Program-made: the position numbers and the translations under genes
Notes under the pieces: generated by a model
Told to the model about the DNA's origin: nothing
Seen by the model: the letters and a program-made list of their open reading frames with translations, nothing else
Databases searched by the model: none
Shown here: piece after piece, positions 58,450 to 64,000 of the stretch
How positions within the stretch are numbered: position 1 is the stretch's first letter
Layout: each line of letters begins with the position of its first letter
Source of the DNA: Thraustochytrium sp. TN22
Taxonomy: Eukaryota; Sar; Bigyra; Thraustochytrida; Thraustochytriidae
Assembly (NCBI GenBank): GCA_013306675.1
Contig: JABLUY010000037.1
Coordinates: 120,780 to 184,779, forward strand
Length of the DNA: 64,000 nt
Reading direction: 5' to 3'

Positions 58450-59187
58450 ATGAGTTCATCCAGTTCGTCAGCGCAGCCGCAGCAGCCGACCGGTGCTGCC
58501 TCCAAGGACAAGCGAGCAGCGCCCGACGAGGAGGAGAAGGACACCGGCGGCGCGGCGGCTTCAGAGGGCGTCTCCATGGAGATCTCCAGCAAGACGCTGG
58601 CTGCAATCCTACCTCTGCCTTGGGAGCCAGCCTGGACGACCCTGAGCTCCTCGGAGGGCTACGTGGTGAGACGGCTCGTAGTCTCTGATGGCCCAGAGCC
58701 TGAAAAGAAGAGTGCCAAGCGCCAAAAGAAAGAAAAGGGCAAGGACGTCACCCTCGTCTTCAAGGAGGCTATCGTCGCCAATGACCCCAGGGTCACCGCG
58801 CGTCGTTGCGACGAGATTGACAACGAAGCAGCTGTGTACCGCGCTCTCCGGAAACTCCAGGGCAAGGCGGTGCCGTATCTCATCTATGGCGGCCAAGCTG
58901 GCATCCACGCCATCATTCTCACTTTGGATGGCGGCGCACCCCTCTGCTCGCTCTCGTCTTCCGAGCTCGCAGACGATCTCAAGGAAGGAGCCCGCTCCGC
59001 TCTCCGCGCCATTCACGACGCCGGATACGCGCACGGCGACGTCGCGCTGCGCAACTTCGTCTTCGACTCTGCTTCGCGTCGAGTCCTCGCCATCGACCTC
59101 GCTCGGGCCTCCGCCTGTACCGACGCCAAGGTCCTGCAGGCCGAGAAGGCCGCCCTCGACGCCGCGTTATCCGGGCCCGACCCCTGA
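58450..59187 (+). CDS. Small protein-kinase-fold protein (atypical, minimal kinase-like)
   Basis: The 245-residue protein has a Ser/Gln/Lys-rich head (about 45 residues). A compact kinase-like fold follows. VTLVFKEAIVAN may hold the ATP-binding Lys, and DEIDNEAAVYRALRKLQGKAVPYLIYGG resembles the alphaC/hinge region. HGDVALRNFVF (about 194-204) is the catalytic loop with Asp and Asn, and VLAIDLARA stands for DFG (about 213). There is no obvious glycine loop and little C-lobe after the metal-binding Asp. This looks like the minimal RIO/Bud32-like or fungal and oomycete small-kinase type. Activity is uncertain. The ATG at 58450 was chosen because the upstream in-frame codon at 58384 is GTG. Confidence 0.6.
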   Translation: MSSSSSSAQPQQPTGAASKDKRAAPDEEEKDTGGAAASEGVSMEISSKTLAAILPLPWEPAWTTLSSSEGYVVRRLVVSDGPEPEKKSAKRQKKEKGKDVTLVFKEAIVANDPRVTARRCDEIDNEAAVYRALRKLQGKAVPYLIYGGQAGIHAIILTLDGGAPLCSLSSSELADDLKEGARSALRAIHDAGYAHGDVALRNFVFDSASRRVLAIDLARASACTDAKVLQAEKAALDAALSGPDP

Positions 59188-59782
59188 TCTCTCCGAAGCC
59201 ATCTTCTAAACTCCTCCAAATTGGTTCGACGTGCAGTGGCGCTTTCGCTTTTGCTTTCAAGTTCCTATGCCTTTTGCCTTGCCCCTGCGCGCTCCATCTG
59301 CTCTCGGATCATGCCCTTGACTCCTGGGACCCACTTGCTCTCCACGTTTTCCTGCTCTCTTTTTGCTCTCCTCTTGCTCTCGACTTGCTCTCGACTTGCT
59401 CTCTTCGTTTTGCTCTCGTCGTGCTCTCGACTTGATCTCTACGTGCTCATTACGTGCTCTGACCCTTGCTCTCTTGCTCGTCTCTTGCTCTGCGTCTCTT
59501 ACTCTCCGGGTCTTGCTCTCCGAGTCTTCAAGTTGCTCTCCGAGTCTTGCTCTCTGATGACTCTTGCTCTCCGAGTCTTGCTCTCTGATGACTCTTGCTC
59601 TCCGAGTCTTGCTCTCCGAGTCTTGCTCTCCGAGTCTTGCCAAGCTCTGCTGATTTTTAATTTACCCAAATCATCCGTCGGAGAGGCGGCCAGAGAGGCG
59701 AACGCAACGGTTTTGTCGCGCTTGCGAGCCCGGAGCAAACCTGCTCGGACACGCGCTTGCGCGCGCTTGCGCGGGGCGCGAA
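59188..59782. repeat. Spacer with CTTGCTCTCCGAGT minisatellite
   Basis: From about 59340 to 59640 the plus strand is a degenerate array of TTGCTCTC/TTGCTCTCGAC units. It becomes regular at about 59510-59640, where a 14-bp unit (TTGCTCTCCGAGTC) alternates with a TGATGACTC insert. It translates to low-complexity Leu/Ser sequence in any frame and is not a gene. The last 140 bp before 59783 should contain the promoter of the next gene. Confidence 0.7.
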
Positions 59783-62700
59783 ATGCGCGCGACGGGAGGG
59801 CGGGCGCGGCGGCGCGGGGAGTCGCCGCCGCCGCCACCGCCGCCAGCGTCGCCGCCGCCGGCAGCGCTGGCGGAGCACGCGGTCCTGGCGGAGCGGCTCG
59901 CGGACAAGGTGCAGAGGCAGGCGGCGGCGCTCGTGGAGCTGCAGGGCGACCTGGAGGAGCGGAAGCGGTACGCGCGGCTGTGCGAGCAGTTCGTGGTGAC
60001 GCTGGAGCCGAGCCAGCCGCTGCCGCTGGCCAAGGAGGACCTGGCAGCGCTGCGCGCGCGCGCGGGCCGCGGCCAGAATCAGCAGCACGGCCAGAATCAT
60101 CATCACCAGCAGCAGCAGGACGGCGCCTTCGTGAACCGGTCGAGCAGACACACGCTGACGACGATCGCGAGGCAGTATGAGGCGGCGTGCAAGCGCGTGA
60201 CGGAGCAGGCGGAGCGTATCGCGGAGCTGGAGGCGGAGGGCGCCCAGGGCGTCGCGGAGCGCGAGGCCTCGGAGCGGCGCGTGGCGGCGCTGCGGCGCAA
60301 GCTGGGCGACGCGCAGTCGCGAATCTTGCAGCTGCGGCGCGGCGCGCCGGCGGCCGTGGGGGCGACGCCGGAGGAGGTGCAGGCGCTGCAGGCGCGCGTC
60401 GCGGAGCTGGAGCGGGACAAGCTCACGCTGGCGGGCTCGCTGGACAAGGAGGCGCGCGCCACCGAAGAGCAGCGCGTGTACATTGACGTGCTCCAAAGCG
60501 CGCTCAAGGCGCGCGCCGAGGACCTTGGCCTGGACCCTGAGCAGGTCGCGCAGGCCGAAAAGGCCAAGTTCGATGTCTTGGCCGCGCGCACGGCCATTGA
60601 CCGCCTCGAGCGTACAGAGGCAGGTCTGCGCGAGACCGTGGGCGTCTACCAGGAGCGCTTGCGTCTGGAAGGCATGCGGCTGCAGCAAACGCGTCAGCGA
60701 CTGGCCCTATACGAGCCTGCCGACGACGAGGATGCGGATGCGGACGGTGACTCCAAAGAGGACCTCATGGTGGTGGTGGACGCCGAGGGCCGCGACCTGG
60801 CGGAGGCCAAGGCCGGGCGCGACGCGGTCCAGGGCGCGCTGACGCCGCAGGCGGGTACCAAGGGCCTGCAGCACGTACAGGCGACGAACCGCAAGTTGCA
60901 GAGGGAAAACGAGGCACTGCTGGACTTTGTGCGGGACAACGTGGAGCCACTCAAGGCGGAGCGCGCGGAGCTGGCGGAGGCGCTAGAGGCCTCCGCCACT
61001 GCGCTGCGTACGGCGCGCCAGGAGCAGGACGACCTGCGCGCGGCGCTGGCCGACGCGGAGCAGCGTATCGAGGAGGCCGCGCTCCGCACGACGCAAGTCG
61101 AGGTGGAGTGGAACGCCGCCCGCGAGGCATGCAGCACGGCCGAAGGCGAGCGCGATCTGGCGCGCGCCGAGGCGCAGCAGGCGCAGCAGGCGCTCGCGGA
61201 GGCGCGCGCCACGGCCGAGGCGCGCGCCGCGGCGATCGCTTCGCTCCAGGCGGAGCTGGCCGCCGCCACGGAGCTGGCCGCCGCGGCCAGCGAGACGGCG
61301 CAGCAGCTGGCCGACACGCAGAATGCGCTGCGGTGCGAGCGCAAGGAGCTCGTGGTCGTGGAGGAGCGGCGCGCGGCGCTGGAGGCGCGCGCCAAGGAGC
61401 TCGAGGCGGCGCGCGCGGACTTGGAGGATCGCGTCGCGACGCTGAGCGAGGATCGGGCGCGGTTCGAGACCAAGGCCGAAGCGCTGCGGCAGTCCCTCGC
61501 TGCAGCCGAGGCGCGCGTCGAGGAGGCGCGCGTCTCGAGTGCAGCGCGCGCCGAGGAGCGCGCCGCGCTGGAGGCCGAGGCAGCGGAGCTGCGCGGCTTC
61601 GTGCGCAAGGCGCGGCGCATTGAGAAGGCGATCGCCACGCTATGGCACGAGGGCGAGTCGCCCGACGTGAGCCTGGCGAACCTGCACGACATCCTGCACC
61701 GCGTGTCCTCGAGCGCCATGGGCGGCGCCGACGAGGACACGGCGTCCACGACCGTCATGGGTGCGCTGGAGAACGTCATGCCGCGGCTGAACGCGCTGCT
61801 CTTCTCGGCGCAGTCGCTGGTGGCGCGCGCGCACACCGACGCTGGTCGTCTGCAGCAGGACCTTGTCGCACAGGAGGAGCGCTTCCGGGTCGAGAAGCGG
61901 CTGCTGCATGAAGAGATGCACTCGATGCGGGAAACGTACCAACAGGCGGACGAGGTCGTGCAGAGCCGGCAGCGGCAGCGACTTTTGCCGGCCGAGTCGC
62001 CGGTCCCGGGCGAGCTGGAGCGCCTGCGCGAGCGGCACGCTGATCTGGAGGCCAAGTGCGCGGGCCTGGAGGCGCGGCTGCTGGAGGCGGAGCGCGCGGA
62101 TGTGGACGCGGACGCGGGCGCAGCGCGCGCTCTGGCCGAGGGCACGCTCCGCAAGGTGCGCGAGGCCACGGAGCATGCGGAGCAAGTGCGCGCGCTGCAG
62201 GAGGACCTGGACAAGGCCGTGCGCCTTGTGCGCGAGCAGGAGGAGGTTACACGCGACGTGGAGGCGCACCTGGCGCGGTCCGAGGAGCGGCTAGCAGGCT
62301 CGGCGCAGGACGCCGACATGACGCGCCGCCTCGTGGCGGCCGCCCTCAGGGGCGTCTTCATGCGGTACCGTGCGGCGCACGCCGCCGTGGCGGACTTCTT
62401 CGCGGACGAGCCGCCTCCTGCTCGCGAGGACCCGGCGCAGCCGCTGGAGGACGCCGTCGCGCCTTTGTGCGAGCTCCTCGAGGCCGTGCTGGAGTTCGAC
62501 ACGGCGGTGGGCATGCCACGACCGGCCAGCTCGCGGCCGCCCTCTCGCGGGCGGACAGCCGCTGCAGCCACGGCCGCGGCGACGCGGCGACGCGCGCTGG
62601 CGCGCGAGCAGCAGACCGCGCGCATCGACGCGCTCAACGACTCGCTCGCGCGCGCACAGCAGGTGGTGCAGGAGACGCGTGCGCAGCTGCAGGCCGAGCA

Positions 62701-63181
62701 GCGCCAGCAGGTGCTGCGCAAGCGCGGGTCTTCACGGCGCTCCATGCGCGTGCGTAGCTTCGCCGGCGAGAGCAGCATCGGACTGCGCAGCGGGAGCCTT
62801 GTGGACGACGCCTACGACGATTTGCTCGTCGGGGAGGACGATGATCTGGACGAGGAGGAAGCGGAGTCGACCTTTGTCGTGGCCCGCGGCGTGGACGACG
62901 AGGACGACGACGACGGGACAGACGAAATCGTCGTGCGTCGCGCGCGCTCGCCGTCGCGCGTCCGCGTGGCGCGCGACGGGTCCGTGCAGATCGACACGCT
63001 TCGGAGCCGTTCTCGACGCCGCGGCAGCGCGGGCAGCGCGAGCAGCGTGGCGCAGAGCATGGACCGCATCGAGCGCATCCGGGCTTCTCGCCAGGATTCG
63101 CCGTTGGCGCGGCGATACAAGCACCAGTTCCAGGTGGCGCAGGACCGCTTCCGCAAGCTCCAGGCGCTCGAAAAGAAGTAA
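59783..63181 (+). CDS. Large coiled-coil protein (1132 aa)
   Basis: The N-terminus has a proline run (PPPPPPPASPPP). Nearly continuous coiled coil follows from about 25 to 970, broken by a His/Gln-rich loop (GQNHHHQQQQ), an acidic segment (ADDEDADADGDSKED) and a globular-looking insert around 610-700. The C-terminal 150 residues are acidic then Ser/Arg-rich (RARSPSRVR, RSRSRRRG), ending YKHQFQVAQDRFRKLQALEKK. The segment ADKVQRQAAALVELQGDLEERKRYARLCEQFV is the least repetitive part and the best search query. I do not recognise the family; centrosomal, basal-body or golgin-like roles are possible. The ATG at 59783 is the first in frame after the promoter-like region. Confidence 0.75.
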   Translation: MRATGGRARRRGESPPPPPPPASPPPAALAEHAVLAERLADKVQRQAAALVELQGDLEERKRYARLCEQFVVTLEPSQPLPLAKEDLAALRARAGRGQNQQHGQNHHHQQQQDGAFVNRSSRHTLTTIARQYEAACKRVTEQAERIAELEAEGAQGVAEREASERRVAALRRKLGDAQSRILQLRRGAPAAVGATPEEVQALQARVAELERDKLTLAGSLDKEARATEEQRVYIDVLQSALKARAEDLGLDPEQVAQAEKAKFDVLAARTAIDRLERTEAGLRETVGVYQERLRLEGMRLQQTRQRLALYEPADDEDADADGDSKEDLMVVVDAEGRDLAEAKAGRDAVQGALTPQAGTKGLQHVQATNRKLQRENEALLDFVRDNVEPLKAERAELAEALEASATALRTARQEQDDLRAALADAEQRIEEAALRTTQVEVEWNAAREACSTAEGERDLARAEAQQAQQALAEARATAEARAAAIASLQAELAAATELAAAASETAQQLADTQNALRCERKELVVVEERRAALEARAKELEAARADLEDRVATLSEDRARFETKAEALRQSLAAAEARVEEARVSSAARAEERAALEAEAAELRGFVRKARRIEKAIATLWHEGESPDVSLANLHDILHRVSSSAMGGADEDTASTTVMGALENVMPRLNALLFSAQSLVARAHTDAGRLQQDLVAQEERFRVEKRLLHEEMHSMRETYQQADEVVQSRQRQRLLPAESPVPGELERLRERHADLEAKCAGLEARLLEAERADVDADAGAARALAEGTLRKVREATEHAEQVRALQEDLDKAVRLVREQEEVTRDVEAHLARSEERLAGSAQDADMTRRLVAAALRGVFMRYRAAHAAVADFFADEPPPAREDPAQPLEDAVAPLCELLEAVLEFDTAVGMPRPASSRPPSRGRTAAAATAAATRRRALAREQQTARIDALNDSLARAQQVVQETRAQLQAEQRQQVLRKRGSSRRSMRVRSFAGESSIGLRSGSLVDDAYDDLLVGEDDDLDEEEAESTFVVARGVDDEDDDDGTDEIVVRRARSPSRVRVARDGSVQIDTLRSRSRRRGSAGSASSVAQSMDRIERIRASRQDSPLARRYKHQFQVAQDRFRKLQALEKK

Positions 63182-63398
63182 CGTGACCAGTAATCTATCG
63201 CACGGTCAAGGGGGGAGATCGGTTTTCGTGTATGTTGACACGGCGCGACGCAGTGTCTCGTCTCGGGCCGCATCGCATCGCATCGCATTAAGCCAAGAAG
63301 CGAAGATGCGGTGGGCTTGACAGTGAGTCGCCAAAAGCCAAGTTCCGGTCGTTCTCCGTTTTGTTTTCTTGTTTCGTCAAACTCAAACCTCCGTTTCG

Positions 63399-64000
63399 TC
63401 AAATCAAGCCACGCTTAAGAGCCTTGAGGTGCTTCTTGAGCTCTGCCTTTTCCTCGCGCAGCTCGCGCAAAGACTCCTCGTAGCCTGGAGGCAGGCCGCG
63501 ATGGTTGGCCATGATGCGGCGCGCGCGCTGGATCTCGTCCGCCTCCTGCTTGCGCTTCATGTCCAACATCATCTGGAACGTGCGCGCCAGGCCCTCGCGC
63601 GAGATATCCAGCCGGAAATCGTACGTCTTGCCGTCGGCAGGCACGTCTTGGTCGTCCTCGGCCACCGCGTCCTGGGCGTCCGCGAGCAGCATCTTGCCGG
63701 CGTCCGCGTCGCCCTTTTGCGCCAGCTCCTCGAGAAAAGCGCGGCTGCTGCCGGCGACGTCCTCCTGCGCGTCGGCCTCCTTGTCCTTGCCGCCGCCGCT
63801 CAAGCTCTGCGCCCAGCCCGCGAGCGTGGCGATGGCGCCGTCGCGCGGCGGCTCCTCGCCGCGCGCCGCCGCGGCGGCCGCCGCCTCCTGCTGCTCGCGC
63901 CACGCGCGGTGCAGGTGCAGCGCGCCGCCGGCGGCGCCCACGGCCGCCACCAGCGCCACGAAGCCGCCCGCGCCGCCGCGCGCGCCGCCGCCCGCGCGCC
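63399..64000 (-). CDS. Hypothetical membrane protein, 5' partial at the window edge
   Basis: The frame runs to the right edge without an ATG; the first listed start would be a GTG at 63959, so the N-terminus is missing. A Gly/Ala-rich hydrophobic segment (GGFVALVAAVGAAGGALHL) is probably a transmembrane helix. A soluble part contains AIATLAGWAQSLSGGGKDKEAD, TYDFRLDISREGLARTFQMML and a basic, helical end (YEESLRELREEKAELKKHLKALKRGLI). I do not recognise the family. It is convergent with the large coiled-coil gene, 217 bp apart. Confidence 0.55.
   Translation of the reverse strand, partial: RAGGGARGGAGGFVALVAAVGAAGGALHLHRAWREQQEAAAAAAARGEEPPRDGAIATLAGWAQSLSGGGKDKEADAQEDVAGSSRAFLEELAQKGDADAGKMLLADAQDAVAEDDQDVPADGKTYDFRLDISREGLARTFQMMLDMKRKQEADEIQRARRIMANHRGLPPGYEESLRELREEKAELKKHLKALKRGLI

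Noticed and set aside
60694-62778. 694-codon minus-strand ORF opposite the 1132-residue coiled-coil gene.
   Set aside because: Ser/Ala/Arg/Cys-rich antisense shadow; the plus frame is longer and shows heptad pattern.
1-64000. Bacterial or organellar origin, operons, CRISPR arrays, integrated virus or rRNA genes.
   Set aside because: Gene content is eukaryotic nuclear with spliceosomal introns; no spaced direct-repeat array, viral core genes or rRNA motifs were seen.

Overview
The window is nuclear DNA of a GC-rich, intron-poor, gene-dense eukaryotic protist. The genes are eukaryotic orthologues (SAPS, p23, SRP19, PEX11, PPIL2, NOL6, METTL16, PSMG3, TMEM216, SF-assemblin, ATAD3, P4-ATPase). 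They lie on both strands with short spacers, many start in a GCCATGG-like context, and simple repeats (CAG, GAG, GGC, GCAGC) are common. SF-assemblin and TMEM216 imply a flagellum or basal body. Long single-exon genes at high GC suit a labyrinthulomycete/thraustochytrid-type stramenopile, but that placement is inference. Three introns could be modelled (71, 125 and 305 nt); all begin GTACGT, have a CTGAC/CTAAC branch-like motif and preserve frame exactly.

Layout: 1-10.6 kb holds a SAPS phosphatase-regulatory protein (cut by the left edge), the p23 co-chaperone, a NIPA-type Mg transporter with a Frizzled-like extracellular domain, a membrane-anchored sulfotransferase and SF-assemblin. 10.7-18.6 kb holds a mitochondrial carrier, METTL16, a TauD-like dioxygenase, a small membrane protein, a piggyBac-derived protein and proteasome chaperone PSMG3. 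18.8-29.7 kb is two very large minus-strand genes: a channel with two complete 6TM/cyclic-nucleotide-binding repeats, and a membrane-anchored double TTL protein with a very long acidic region. 30.9-47 kb is compact: a small ORF, SRP19, a hypothetical gene, a coiled-coil/PPC-like protein, PEX11, PPIL2, UBXN11, TMEM216, NOL6 and a coiled-coil protein. 47-64 kb holds a GNAT-PhzF fusion, a P4-ATPase flippase, a signal-peptide/ICA/ATAD3 fusion, a small kinase-like protein, a 1132-residue coiled-coil protein and a protein cut by the right edge.

There is no operon logic; neighbours are mostly unrelated housekeeping genes. A loose flagellar/membrane theme exists (SF-assemblin, TMEM216, TTL, CNBD channel, coiled-coil proteins). 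The most unusual content is domain architecture: ICA(S74)-ATAD3, Frizzled-CRD-NIPA, tandem CNBD channel, type-II double TTL, GNAT-PhzF, a sulfotransferase with membrane helices inserted between its PAPS motifs, and a piggyBac protein that seems to have lost catalytic residues. Identifications rest on reading motifs by eye; no database search was run.
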